Positions 48,924 to 58,041 of a DNA stretch of 64,000 nt are shown in pieces (positions within the stretch are counted from its first letter, which is position 1; each line of letters opens with the position of its first letter). The translations under genes were made by a program, and so were the position numbers. Where the stretch lies: the NCBI RefSeq assembly GCF_001746365.1, contig NZ_MJAJ01000018.1:79648-143647 (forward strand), in the 5' to 3' direction. Origin of the DNA: Streptomyces sp. LUP30 (GTDB lineage Bacteria; Actinomycetota; Actinomycetes; Streptomycetales; Streptomycetaceae). The notes beneath the pieces are model-generated. The model did not search any database. It saw only the letters and a list, made by a program, of their open reading frames with translations, and had not been told where the DNA came from.

Positions 48924-49597
48924 CAGCCCCTGACGCGGGGCGTGGCATAGGCAACGGGGAACGTGCCGCGGAGCAGACGACGACGTTCGGGTTTCCGCGC
49001 GACACCTTCCGCATCCTCCACGTCAGCACCGGCAACGTCTGCCGCTCGCCCATCACCGAGCGGCTGACCCGGCATTTCGTGTCGCAGCGGCTCGGGGTGC
49101 TGGGCGGCGGGCTGATCGTGGAGAGCGCGGGCACCTGGGGCCACGAGGGCGCGCCGATGGAGGCCAACGCGGAGACCGTGCTGGCCGACTTCGGCGCGGA
49201 CGCCTCCGGTTTCACGGGCCGCGAGCTGCTCGACGAGCACGTCATCATGGCCGACCTGGTCCTGACGGCGACCCGTGACCACCGCGCCCAGGTCATCTCC
49301 ATGGGCCACTCGGCGGGCCTGCGCACCTTCACCCTGAAGGAGTTCACCCGGCTGGTGAACGCCATCGACCCGGCCACCCTCCCCCCGCTGGACGAGGGTG
49401 TGGTGATGCGCGCGCGGGCCCTGGTCCGCGCGGCGGCGGCTCTACGCGGGTGGCTTCTGGCCCCGACCCTGGAGGCGGACGAGGTCTACGACCCTTACGG
49501 GGCTCCCCTGCCGTTCTTCCGCTCGATCGGCGACGAGATACACCAGGCCCTGGACCCGGTCGTCACGGCCCTGACAGGCGTCCCGGCCCGCACCTGA
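48920..49597 (+). CDS. low-molecular-weight protein-tyrosine-phosphatase-like protein, Cys nucleophile replaced
   Basis: 225 aa from TTG 48920, overlapping tsaC by 4 nt. The P-loop reads HVSTGNVCRSPITERL; in active enzymes it is V-C-x-G-N-x-C-R-S, so the nucleophile position is S36 (before R42) while C41 and R42 are kept. The rest fits the LMW-PTP fold: SAGTWGHEGAPMEANA and LTATRDHRAQVI (where the usual DPW/DxxY acid loop is hard to place). Probably catalytically inactive or altered, perhaps binding phosphorylated partners. I recall the same Ser in relatives from Streptomyces, so it would not be a random mutation. Confidence 0.8.
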   Translation: MTAPDAGRGIGNGERAAEQTTTFGFPRDTFRILHVSTGNVCRSPITERLTRHFVSQRLGVLGGGLIVESAGTWGHEGAPMEANAETVLADFGADASGFTGRELLDEHVIMADLVLTATRDHRAQVISMGHSAGLRTFTLKEFTRLVNAIDPATLPPLDEGVVMRARALVRAAAALRGWLLAPTLEADEVYDPYGAPLPFFRSIGDEIHQALDPVVTALTGVPART

Positions 49598-49814
49598 CCG
49601 GGCGCGCCCCCAGGCGGGTCGTGTCCGCACCACCGGCGTCGGACGTGGCCCGTGGTGGCACCGGGTGCCGTAGCCGTCCGCGGGACGTCGGCGGAGGCGC
49701 GGGGCCGTTCGCCCCGCGCCGCCGGGCGGCCCCGGAAGGACGTCGAGGCCGCGCGCGGGGTCTGTGGCGGGCCTACATTGGACGTACGTCACCGTCGACG
49801 CCCCGGAGCGCATC

Positions 49815-51053
49815 ATGTCGGTCACCCATGTCCCCGAGGCCGATGTCCTGCGCCGGCAGGACCCCGAGCTGGCCGAGATCCTGCTCGGGGAACGGGAGCG
49901 GCAGGCGTCGACGCTGCAGCTGGTCGCCGCCGAGAACTTCACCTCGCCCGCAGTGCTCGCGGCGCTGGGCTCGCCGCTCGCCAACAAATACGCCGAGGGA
50001 TATCCGGGGGCCCGCCATCACGGCGGCTGCGAGATCGTCGACGTCGCCGAGCGCATCGCCGTGGACCGTGCCAAGGCCCTGTTCGGGGCCGAACACGCCA
50101 ACGTCCAGGCCCACTCGGGCTCCTCGGCGGTGCTGGCCGCCTACGCGGCGCTGCTGCGGCCCGGCGACACCGTCCTCGCGCTCGGGCTGCCCCACGGCGG
50201 GCATCTCACCCACGGTTCGCCCGCCAACTTCTCCGGGCGCTGGTTCGACTTCGTCCCCTACGGGGTGGACGCGGAGACGGGCCTCATCGACCACGGGCAG
50301 GTCCGGGCGCTGGCCCGCAGCCACCGGCCCAAGGCGATCGTGTGCGGATCCATCGCCTACCCCCGGCACATCGACTACGCCTTCTTCCGCGAGGTGGCCG
50401 ACGAGGTCGGGGCCTACCTCATCGCCGACGCCGCCCACCCCATCGGTCTCGTGGCCGGGGGAGCGGCGCCCAGTCCGGTGCCGTACGCCGACATCGTCTG
50501 CGCCACGACGCACAAGGTGCTGCGCGGGCCGCGCGGCGGGATGCTCCTGTGCGGCGGCGAGCTGGCCGAACGGGTGGACCGGGCCGTGTTCCCGTTCACC
50601 CAGGGCGGCGCGCAGATGCACACCATCGCCGCGAAGGCGGTCGCGTTCGGGGAGGCGGCGACACCGGCGTTCGGCGCGTACGCCCATCAGGTGGTCGCCA
50701 ACGCGAGGGTTCTCGCCGCCGCTCTGGAGAGTGAAGGGCTCAGCGTCACGACCGGCGGCACCGACACCCACCTCATCACCGCCGACCCCGCCCCGCTCGG
50801 CGTCGACGGCCGTGGCGCGCGGGGGCTGCTCGCGGCCGCAGGGATGGTGCTGGACTGCTGCGCCCTGCCGCACGCGCATGTCCGCGGTCTGCGCCTGGGC
50901 ACCGCCGCGCTGACCACACAGGGCATGGGGGAGCAGGAGACGAGGCGGATCGCGGCGCTGATGGCGGGGGTGCTGCGGGGCGAGGTCGAGGGCAAGAAGG
51001 CCCGCGAGGAGGTGCGCGAGCTCACGTACGCGTTTCCGCCGTATCCGGGCTGA
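49815..51053 (+). CDS. glyA: serine hydroxymethyltransferase
   Basis: 412 aa from ATG 49815. Interconverts serine and glycine with tetrahydrofolate, PLP-dependent. LVAAENFTSPAVL, NKYAEGYPGARHHGGCEIVD, ADAAHPIGLVAGG (PLP-contacting Asp and His), and the PLP lysine K234 in CATTHKVLRGPRGG. Somewhat divergent from the main GlyA, for example HSGSSAVLAAY in place of the common SGSQAN; streptomycetes often have two copies. Sits in the conserved tsaC-phosphatase-glyA-wecA order. Confidence 0.92.
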   Translation: MSVTHVPEADVLRRQDPELAEILLGERERQASTLQLVAAENFTSPAVLAALGSPLANKYAEGYPGARHHGGCEIVDVAERIAVDRAKALFGAEHANVQAHSGSSAVLAAYAALLRPGDTVLALGLPHGGHLTHGSPANFSGRWFDFVPYGVDAETGLIDHGQVRALARSHRPKAIVCGSIAYPRHIDYAFFREVADEVGAYLIADAAHPIGLVAGGAAPSPVPYADIVCATTHKVLRGPRGGMLLCGGELAERVDRAVFPFTQGGAQMHTIAAKAVAFGEAATPAFGAYAHQVVANARVLAAALESEGLSVTTGGTDTHLITADPAPLGVDGRGARGLLAAAGMVLDCCALPHAHVRGLRLGTAALTTQGMGEQETRRIAALMAGVLRGEVEGKKAREEVRELTYAFPPYPG

Positions 51054-51227
51054 ACCGGGGTACGCGTGCCCCGTGCGCACCCTCTCGCACACCCCCCGTG
51101 CGCCCGTGCACACAGCCTCACGTGAAACCATCGTCACTACCCGGCAGTCCTCACACATATGCGCCGTGCGGTAGACGATCGCTAGGGTGTGGGACTGAGA
51201 TGGCCAGCGAGACCTGTGGGGAAGCCC

Positions 51228-52583
51228 GTGCGTGAATACCTGCTGACGCTCTGCATCACGGCCGCGGTGACGTATCTGCTGACCGGGCCGGTACGCAAGT
51301 TCGCGATCGTGGCCGGAGCGATGCCGGAGATCAGGGCCCGTGACGTGCACCGGGAACCCACTCCGCGGCTCGGCGGGATCGCCATGTTCTTCGGTCTGTG
51401 CGCCGGTCTGCTGGTCGCCGACCACCTCACCAACCTGAACGAGGTCTTCGAGAAGTCGAACGAGCCGCGCGCCCTGCTTTCGGGCGCGGCGCTGATCTGG
51501 CTGATCGGCGTCCTGGACGACAAGTTCGAGATCGACGCGCTGATCAAGCTGGGCGGCCAGATGATCGCCGCCGGCGTCATGGTCATGCAGGGTCTGACGA
51601 TCCTGTGGCTGCCCATCCCGCTCGTCGGCACGGTCGCGCTGACCCAGTGGCAGGGCACCCTGCTGACGGTGGCGCTGGTCGTCATCACCATCAACGCGGT
51701 GAACTTCGTGGACGGCCTCGACGGCCTCGCCGCCGGCATGGTGTGCATCGCGGCGGCCGCGTTCTTCATGTACGCCTACCGCATCTGGTACTCGTACGGC
51801 ATCGAGGCCGCAGCCCCCGCGACGCTGTTCGCGGCGATCCTGATGGGCATGTGCCTGGGCTTCCTGCCGCACAACATGCACCCCGCGCGGATCTTCATGG
51901 GCGACTCGGGCTCGATGCTGATCGGGCTGGTGCTGGCCGCGGGCGCGATCTCCATCACGGGTCAGGTCGACCCCGACGTCATGAAGCTGTTCTCCGGATC
52001 CGAGCGCAACGCCGTCCACCAGATGGTGCCGGTCTACATCCCGCTGGTGATGCCGTTGACGATCATCGCGATCCCGGCGGCCGACCTGATCCTGGCGATC
52101 GTGCGCCGCACCTGGCGCGGTCAGTCGCCGTTCGCGGCGGACCGCGGGCATCTGCACCACCGCCTGCTGGAGATCGGCCACTCGCACAGCCGCGCGGTGC
52201 TGATCATGTACTTCTGGTCGGCGCTGATCGCGTTCGGCGCGCTGGCCTACTCGGTCAACTCGGCCTCCATGTGGATCGTCCTCGGCGTCGTGGCGCTCAG
52301 CGCGGTCGGCCTCGGGCTGCTTCTGCTGCCGCGCTTCACGCCGCGCACGCCGCGCTGGGCCGAGGCCTTCGTCCCGCCCCGGTACCGGCGGCGGCGGGCG
52401 GAGGAGCGGAGCGGGGCCGTGGCGGCCGCCGCCGGGCCGGTCCCGGTGGGAGCGGCTCCCGCCGGGCGGACGCCGGAGACGGTCCCGGCCCGCGAGCCGG
52501 GCCCCCACCGCAAGCTGAACGGCAGCACCGCCCTGTCGGAGCGGACCGCGCGGGTGCGGACCCAGGAGCGCGAGCGGGCGTAG
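51228..52583 (+). CDS. WecA/TagO-like undecaprenyl-phosphate sugar-1-phosphate transferase
   Basis: 451 aa from GTG 51228 (GGGGAAG upstream; GTG 51216 also possible). Integral membrane protein with about ten TM segments. MraY-family motifs: VHREPTPRLGGIAMF, LIWLIGVLDDKFEI (Asp pair), ITINAVNFVDGLDGLAAG, RIFMGDSGSMLIG and DRGHLHHRLLEIGHSH. It would load UDP-HexNAc onto decaprenyl/undecaprenyl phosphate to begin linkage-unit or wall-polymer synthesis, which links with the LCP ligase gene upstream. The C-terminal 70 residues are a basic, Ala/Pro-rich cytoplasmic tail. Confidence 0.93.
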   Translation: MREYLLTLCITAAVTYLLTGPVRKFAIVAGAMPEIRARDVHREPTPRLGGIAMFFGLCAGLLVADHLTNLNEVFEKSNEPRALLSGAALIWLIGVLDDKFEIDALIKLGGQMIAAGVMVMQGLTILWLPIPLVGTVALTQWQGTLLTVALVVITINAVNFVDGLDGLAAGMVCIAAAAFFMYAYRIWYSYGIEAAAPATLFAAILMGMCLGFLPHNMHPARIFMGDSGSMLIGLVLAAGAISITGQVDPDVMKLFSGSERNAVHQMVPVYIPLVMPLTIIAIPAADLILAIVRRTWRGQSPFAADRGHLHHRLLEIGHSHSRAVLIMYFWSALIAFGALAYSVNSASMWIVLGVVALSAVGLGLLLLPRFTPRTPRWAEAFVPPRYRRRRAEERSGAVAAAAGPVPVGAAPAGRTPETVPAREPGPHRKLNGSTALSERTARVRTQERERA

Positions 52584-53122
52584 GGCGGGCGCGGTGCGGC
52601 GCGTGCGGGCCCGGGCGCGTGTGGGGGCCGGCCGTACGGTCCGCCGGCCCGGAGCGGGCGGTGAACTGCCTCTCGCTCCAGGGCCGTTGGAGCAGGGACG
52701 CCGGTCGGTCACGGAGCAGCCGTCCCACCCGTTGATGAGGGACGTTTCACAGATGACGGAGGGTCGGATGAGACCGTTGCCCCTGCCTCTCACTCACTCC
52801 CGACAAGGTAAGAATCTGACTAGAGCATTGCCAAGTCGTGGGGGAAATGCGGGCAGTCAAACGCCCCCAATACCAGACAAGCTCCCCGCGAATCCGCACA
52901 GACGCGCGCTGTCACTCTCATGTGTGACAGCGAGCACACCTGATAGGTAAAGACCTCATCAAATAGTTTGTGATACGGTTCACGAGTACCCCCGGACAGA
53001 GCCGATGGACCGCACCACGACGGTCCGCCGGAGCGAGGCGGCGTGAGGTCTCTCGCCCCTCGGGCCGGGACTACGCTCGTCCATGACGACACCCTGCCCC
53101 CCTTGATTGCGGAGTTGCCGCC
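52584..53122 (+). promoter_or_regulatory. regulatory gap before the atp operon, with CRP-like sites
   Basis: About 540 bp, no gene. TGTGATACGGTTCACG (52969-52984) has the TGTGA-N6-TCAC(A) form of a CRP/FNR-family site, and a second, weaker TGTGACAGCGAGCACA lies at 52923-52938. An AT-richer stretch (atcaaatagtttgtgat) marks the likely promoter for atpI. Confidence 0.5.
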
Positions 53123-53536
53123 ATGCAGTCCAACGACGTACGAACGCTCCTGCACTGTGCCCTGCCCACCGCTGTCGCGGGTGTGGCGGGAGTCGCGGTG
53201 AGCGCCGCCGTCGCCGGCGGCAAGGGAGCGCTCGGAGCCGTCTTCGGGGCGCTGCTCGTCCTGCTGTTCATGGGGGGCGGACTGGTGGTGCTGCTGCGCA
53301 CCGCGCGCCAGTTCCCTCATCTGTTCCAGTCGATGGGGCTGTTGCTCTACACCACACAGATCCTGTTGCTGATGATCGTCCTGATCACTTTCAAGGGGAC
53401 CTCGGCCTTCAATCCGAAATGCTTCGCGTTCACGCTGCTCGCCGCCACCCTCGTGTGGATCGCGGCTCAGGTGCGTTCGCACATGAAGGCCAAGATCCTC
53501 TACGTCGAGCCGGACTCCGCCCGGACCTCGTCGTGA
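53123..53536 (+). CDS. atpI: ATP synthase protein I
   Basis: 137 aa, ATG 53123. Four TM segments (PTAVAGVAGVAVSAAVAGG, ALGAVFGALLVLLFMGGGLVVLL, LLLYTTQILLLMIVLITF, FTLLAATLVWIAAQV). Position at the head of the F1Fo operon identifies it as the assembly factor AtpI, which helps build the c-ring. A 222-bp gap precedes atpB. Confidence 0.85.
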   Translation: MQSNDVRTLLHCALPTAVAGVAGVAVSAAVAGGKGALGAVFGALLVLLFMGGGLVVLLRTARQFPHLFQSMGLLLYTTQILLLMIVLITFKGTSAFNPKCFAFTLLAATLVWIAAQVRSHMKAKILYVEPDSARTSS

Positions 53537-53758
53537 CCTGTAGGGCCGGTGTAAAGGGCCTTCCGCTCTTTTGCTATGGTCTCGCCACAACTGCGGCAGA
53601 GCTGGCGCGGGCGGCAAGCGTGCCTGTGACGTCTCACGGTTCGGAGCCCAGTCGCCGCCCCCTTATCCGCAAGTCCAGTCCAGTGCCGTCCCGCGGTCGC
53701 AGGCCGCGCCGACACATCGAGGTTGCCGTACCCATGCGCCACGCTGAAGGAGCTCGCG

Positions 53759-54568
53759 GTGAGTAACGCCAAGACGCTCGCCTTCGAGACCGACTGTCAT
53801 ATTTTCGACGGGTGCGGTTTCCCGACCCCCGGCCTGCACTCGTTCATGTTCGAGCCGCTCTTCACCGTCGGCGGCATCGAGTTCAACAAGCCGATGCTGC
53901 TCTCGCTGGTGAGCACCGTCGTCGTCATCGGGTTCTTCTGGGCGGCCTTCAACAAGCCGAAGCTGATTCCCGGCAAGCTCCAGATGGTCGGCGAGGCCGG
54001 CTACGACTTCGTGCGCCGAGGCGTCGTCTACGAGACGATCGGCAAGCGCGAGGGCGAGAAGTACGTCCCGTTGATGTTCGCGCTGTTCTTCTTCATCTGG
54101 ATCATGAACTTGTGGTCGATCATCCCGATCGCCCAGTTCCCGGCCACCGCGGTCATCGCCTTCCCGGCGGGCCTCGCGGCCATCGTCTACATCCTGTGGA
54201 TGAGCCTGACGTTCAAGCGCCACGGCTTCATCGGCGGTTGGAAGAACATCACCGGCTACGACCCGTCGCTCGGCCCGGTGTTCCCCATGGTCATGTTCTT
54301 CGAGTTCCTGTCGAACGTGTTCATCCGGCCGTTCACGCACGCCGTCCGGCTCTTCGCGAACATGTTCGCGGGCCACGTTCTGATCCTCATCTTCACCATC
54401 GGAACCTGGTACCTGCTCAACGGCATCGGCATCGCCTACTCGGCGGTCTCGTTCCTGATGGTCCTGGTGATGACGGTCTTCGAGCTGTTCATCCAGGCCC
54501 TCCAGGCCTACGTCTTCATCCTCCTGTCCTGCAGCTACATCCAGGGCGCGCTCGCCGAGCACCACTGA
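53759..54568 (+). CDS. atpB: F1Fo ATP synthase subunit a
   Basis: 269 aa from GTG 53759 (GAAGGAG upstream). Proton half-channel subunit, membrane-embedded. The essential arginine lies in HAVRLFANMFAGH; another conserved end is ELFIQALQAYVFILLSCSYI. Start chosen for spacing; it gives the N-terminus SNAKTLAFETDCHIF. Confidence 0.96.
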   Translation: MSNAKTLAFETDCHIFDGCGFPTPGLHSFMFEPLFTVGGIEFNKPMLLSLVSTVVVIGFFWAAFNKPKLIPGKLQMVGEAGYDFVRRGVVYETIGKREGEKYVPLMFALFFFIWIMNLWSIIPIAQFPATAVIAFPAGLAAIVYILWMSLTFKRHGFIGGWKNITGYDPSLGPVFPMVMFFEFLSNVFIRPFTHAVRLFANMFAGHVLILIFTIGTWYLLNGIGIAYSAVSFLMVLVMTVFELFIQALQAYVFILLSCSYIQGALAEHH

Positions 54569-54640
54569 GCACCCGCACCACCCCCTGAACTTCCGGTGGC
54601 CAACCCCCACCGGCCTGTGTAAAGAGAAGGAAGTTACGGC

Positions 54641-54886
54641 ATGTCCGCTCTCGACACCCTCGCCGCGGTCGAAATCAAGGGCAACCTCGCTGCCATCGGC
54701 TACGGTCTCGCGGCCATCGGCCCCGGCGTCGGCGTTGGCATCATCTTCGGTAACGGCACCCAGGCTCTGGCCCGTCAGCCCGAGGCTGCCGGCCTGATCC
54801 GCCAGAACCAGATCCTGGGCTTCGTCCTCTGTGAGGCGCTCGCCCTGATCGGCCTGGTCATGGGCTTCGTCTACCCGTCTGCCTGA
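54641..54886 (+). CDS. atpE: F1Fo ATP synthase subunit c
   Basis: 81 aa, ATG 54641 after AGAAGGAAG. Hairpin of two TM helices: GNLAAIGYGLAAIGPGVGVG and FVLCEALALIGLVMGFVY. The proton-carrying carboxylate is E65 and the polar loop is ARQPEAAG. Forms the rotor ring. Confidence 0.97.
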   Translation: MSALDTLAAVEIKGNLAAIGYGLAAIGPGVGVGIIFGNGTQALARQPEAAGLIRQNQILGFVLCEALALIGLVMGFVYPSA

Positions 54887-54926
54887 CGGTTTCGGCCGAC
54901 GAGAGAATTCCACGGAAGGAACTGAT

Positions 54927-55478
54927 GTGATCTCGCCCTTGCTGCAACTCGCGGCTGAGGAGGAGGCCCAGAATCCTCTGATCCCGGAGATCCCCGAGCT
55001 CGTCATCGGTCTGATCGCGTTCGCGATCGTGTTCTTCGTCCTGGGCAAGAAGCTCCTTCCGAACATCAACAAGGTTCTGGAAGAGCGCCGCGACGCCATC
55101 GAGGGCGGGATCGAACAGGCCGAGATTGCTCGGACCGAGGCGCAGAGCGTTCTGGAGCAGTACAAGGCACAGCTCGCCGAGGCCCGCCACGAGGCCGCGC
55201 GCATGCGCCAGGAGGCGCAGGAGCAGGGCGCCACGCTCATCACCGAGATGCGCGCGGAAGGCCAGCGCCAGCGCGAGGAGATCGTCGCCGCCGGGCACAG
55301 CCAGATCGAGGCAGACCGCAAGGCCGCCGCGTCCGCGCTGCGTCAGGACGTCGGCAAGCTCGCCACCGAACTGGCCGGCAAGCTCGTCGGCGAGTCCCTC
55401 GAGGACCACGCCCGGCAGAGCCGCGTCATCGACCGCTTCCTCGACGAGCTCGAGGAGAAGGCCGAGGCGTCTCGATGA
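54927..55478 (+). CDS. atpF: F1Fo ATP synthase subunit b
   Basis: 183 aa from GTG 54927 (GGAAGGA upstream). One N-terminal TM (LVIGLIAFAIVFFVLGKKLL) followed by a long charged helix (EQAEIARTEAQSVLEQYKAQ onward), the peripheral stalk. Overlaps atpH by 4 nt (ATGA). Confidence 0.96.
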   Translation: MISPLLQLAAEEEAQNPLIPEIPELVIGLIAFAIVFFVLGKKLLPNINKVLEERRDAIEGGIEQAEIARTEAQSVLEQYKAQLAEARHEAARMRQEAQEQGATLITEMRAEGQRQREEIVAAGHSQIEADRKAAASALRQDVGKLATELAGKLVGESLEDHARQSRVIDRFLDELEEKAEASR

Positions 55479-56296
55479 CCGCACACGGAGCGAGCCGCGA
55501 GGCATTCGCAGCAGCCCGTGAGCGTCTTGACGCGCTGACGGACTCCACGTCCGTGGACGCGGCGCTGCTCGCAGAGGAGCTGGCGTCCGTCACGGCGCTG
55601 CTCCACGGCGAGATCTCGCTGCGCCGGGTCCTCACCGACCCGGCGCAGGCCGCCGACCGCAAGGCCGAGCTGGTCAAGCGCCTGCTCGGCAGCCAGGTCA
55701 GCGGTCCCACCGCCGACCTGGTGGCCGGCACGGTGCGTTCCCGCTGGTCGCAGTCCCGCGACCTGGTGGACGTGCTGGAGGAGCTGGCGAACATCGCCGA
55801 CCTCACCGCCGCGCAGAAGGCCGGCACGCTCGACGACGTCGAGGACGAGCTGTTCCGCTTCGGGCGGATCGTCTCCTCCAACACCGAGCTGCGCGCCGCA
55901 CTGACCGACCGGAAGGCCACCGTCCCGGCCAAGAGCGAGCTGCTGCGCAGCCTGCTCGGGGGCCGGGCCGACGCGGCCACCGTGCGACTGGTGACGCGCC
56001 TCGTGACCGTGCCGCGTGGACGTAGCCTGGAAGCGGGCCTCGAGTCCCTGTCCAAGCTGGCCGCGGAGCGCCGCGACCGCATGGTCGCCGTCGTCACCTC
56101 GGCGGTTCCGCTGAGCGACCCGCAGAAGCAGCGTCTCGGCGCGGCCCTCGCGAAGCTCTACGGCCGCAGGATGCACCTCAACCTCGACGTGGACCCCTCG
56201 GTCCTCGGCGGGATCCGGGTGCAGGTCGGCGACGAGGTGATCAACGGCTCCCTCGCGGACCGCATCGAGGACGCCGCCCGCCGCATGGCGAGCTAG
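55475..56296 (+). CDS. atpH: F1Fo ATP synthase subunit delta
   Basis: 273 aa, ATG 55475 overlapping atpF. Longer than the about 180-aa E. coli protein, as usual in actinobacteria, with an extended N-terminal helical part. The conserved C-terminal end LNLDVDPSVLGGIRVQVGDEVINGSL is present. Connects the stator to F1. 134 bp separate it from atpA; that spacer contains a CTTCCAGGGGGGAGTCCCC-like hairpin. Confidence 0.95.
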   Translation: MTAHGASREAFAAARERLDALTDSTSVDAALLAEELASVTALLHGEISLRRVLTDPAQAADRKAELVKRLLGSQVSGPTADLVAGTVRSRWSQSRDLVDVLEELANIADLTAAQKAGTLDDVEDELFRFGRIVSSNTELRAALTDRKATVPAKSELLRSLLGGRADAATVRLVTRLVTVPRGRSLEAGLESLSKLAAERRDRMVAVVTSAVPLSDPQKQRLGAALAKLYGRRMHLNLDVDPSVLGGIRVQVGDEVINGSLADRIEDAARRMAS

Positions 56297-56430
56297 CAGC
56301 AACTCAAGACCGCAGTACGAACTGATGGCGGCCCTGGTTGGGCCGTGCAGAGGATTCACCTCTTCCAGGGGGGAGTCCCCATCCCCCCAAAGTGAAACTT
56401 CGGGCCCAACAAGGAGAGCAGGGAACCCAG

Positions 56431-58020
56431 ATGGCGGAGCTCACGATCCGGCCGGAGGAGATCCGGGATGCGCTGGAGAACTTTGTCCAGTCGTACAAGC
56501 CGGACGCGGCCTCGCGCGAGGAGGTCGGTACGGTCACCCTTGCCGGCGACGGCATCGCGAAGGTCGAGGGCCTCCCCTCGGCCATGGCCAACGAACTGCT
56601 GAGGTTCGAGGACGGCACCCTCGGTCTCGCGCTCAACCTCGAAGAGCGCGAGATCGGTACCGTCATCCTCGGCGAGTTCAACGGCGTCGAGGAAGGCCAG
56701 CCGGTCACCCGCACCGGAGAGGTCCTGTCCGTCGCCGTCGGCGAGGGCTACCTGGGCCGGGTCGTCGACCCGCTCGGCAACCCGATCGACGGCCTCGGCG
56801 AGATCGAGACGTCCGGCCGCCGTGCCCTGGAGCTTCAGGCTCCCGGTGTCATGGCCCGTAAGTCGGTGCACGAGCCGATGGAGACCGGCTACAAGGCCGT
56901 CGACGCGATGACCCCGATCGGCCGTGGTCAGCGGCAGCTGATCATCGGCGACCGCCAGACCGGCAAGACCGCCCTGGCCGTCGACACGATCATCAACCAG
57001 CGCGACAACTGGCGCACCGGCGACCCGAAGAAGCAGGTCCGCTGCGTCTACGTCGCCATCGGTCAGAAGGGCTCGACCATCGCCTCCGTGCGTGGCGCCC
57101 TCGAAGAGGCCGGCGCGCTGGAGTACACGACCATCGTCGCCGCCCCGGCGTCCGACCCGGCCGGCTTCAAGTACCTGGCGCCGTACACCGGTTCGGCCAT
57201 CGGTCAGCAGTGGATGTACGAGGGCAAGCACGTCCTCATCATCTTCGACGACCTCTCGAAGCAGGCCGACGCCTACCGCGCCGTGTCGCTGCTGCTGCGC
57301 CGCCCGCCGGGCCGTGAGGCCTACCCGGGTGACGTCTTCTACCTGCACTCCCGTCTGCTGGAGCGCTGCGCGAAGCTCTCCGACGAGCTGGGCGCCGGCT
57401 CGATGACCGGTCTGCCGATCGTCGAGACCAAGGCCAACGACGTCTCGGCGTTCATCCCGACCAACGTCATCTCCATCACCGACGGCCAGTGCTTCCTGGA
57501 GTCCGACCTGTTCAACGCCGGTCAGCGCCCGGCCCTGAACGTCGGTATCTCGGTCTCCCGCGTCGGTGGCTCCGCCCAGCACAAGGCCATGCGCCAGGTC
57601 TCGGGCCGGCTCCGCCTCGACCTCGCCCAGTACCGTGAGCTGGAGGCGTTCGCCGCCTTCGGTTCCGACCTGGACGCCGCGTCGAAGTCGCAGCTGGAGC
57701 GCGGTCAGCGCCTGGTCGAGCTGCTCAAGCAGCCGCAGTACCAGCCGATGCCCACCGAGGACCAGGTCGTCTCCGTCTGGGCCGGCACCACCGGCAAGAT
57801 GGACGACGTTCCGGTCTCCGACGTCCGCCGCTTCGAGAAGGAGCTGCTGGACTACCTGCACCGCAAGGAGCAGGGCCTCATGACCTCCATCAAGGAGGGC
57901 GCGAAGATGTCGGACGACACCCTCACCGCTGTTGCCGACGCGATCGCCGAGTTCAAGAAGCAGTTCGAGACCTCGGACGGCAAGCTTCTCGGCGAGGACG
58001 CCCCGGCCGCGGCCAAGTGA
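56431..58020 (+). CDS. atpA: F1Fo ATP synthase subunit alpha
   Basis: 529 aa from ATG 56431 (AAGGAGAG about 15 nt upstream). Non-catalytic nucleotide-binding subunit: Walker A GDRQTGKT (173-180), ISVSRVGGSAQ with the Arg finger, and the DELSEED-position region near the C-terminus. Full length. Confidence 0.97.
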   Translation: MAELTIRPEEIRDALENFVQSYKPDAASREEVGTVTLAGDGIAKVEGLPSAMANELLRFEDGTLGLALNLEEREIGTVILGEFNGVEEGQPVTRTGEVLSVAVGEGYLGRVVDPLGNPIDGLGEIETSGRRALELQAPGVMARKSVHEPMETGYKAVDAMTPIGRGQRQLIIGDRQTGKTALAVDTIINQRDNWRTGDPKKQVRCVYVAIGQKGSTIASVRGALEEAGALEYTTIVAAPASDPAGFKYLAPYTGSAIGQQWMYEGKHVLIIFDDLSKQADAYRAVSLLLRRPPGREAYPGDVFYLHSRLLERCAKLSDELGAGSMTGLPIVETKANDVSAFIPTNVISITDGQCFLESDLFNAGQRPALNVGISVSRVGGSAQHKAMRQVSGRLRLDLAQYRELEAFAAFGSDLDAASKSQLERGQRLVELLKQPQYQPMPTEDQVVSVWAGTTGKMDDVPVSDVRRFEKELLDYLHRKEQGLMTSIKEGAKMSDDTLTAVADAIAEFKKQFETSDGKLLGEDAPAAAK

Positions 58021-58041
58021 CGTAAGGAAGGGACCTGACTC

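Noticed and set aside
49773..52793. 1006-aa open frame on the minus strand
   Set aside because: Lies opposite glyA and the WecA-like gene, whose motifs are intact; no recognisable product.
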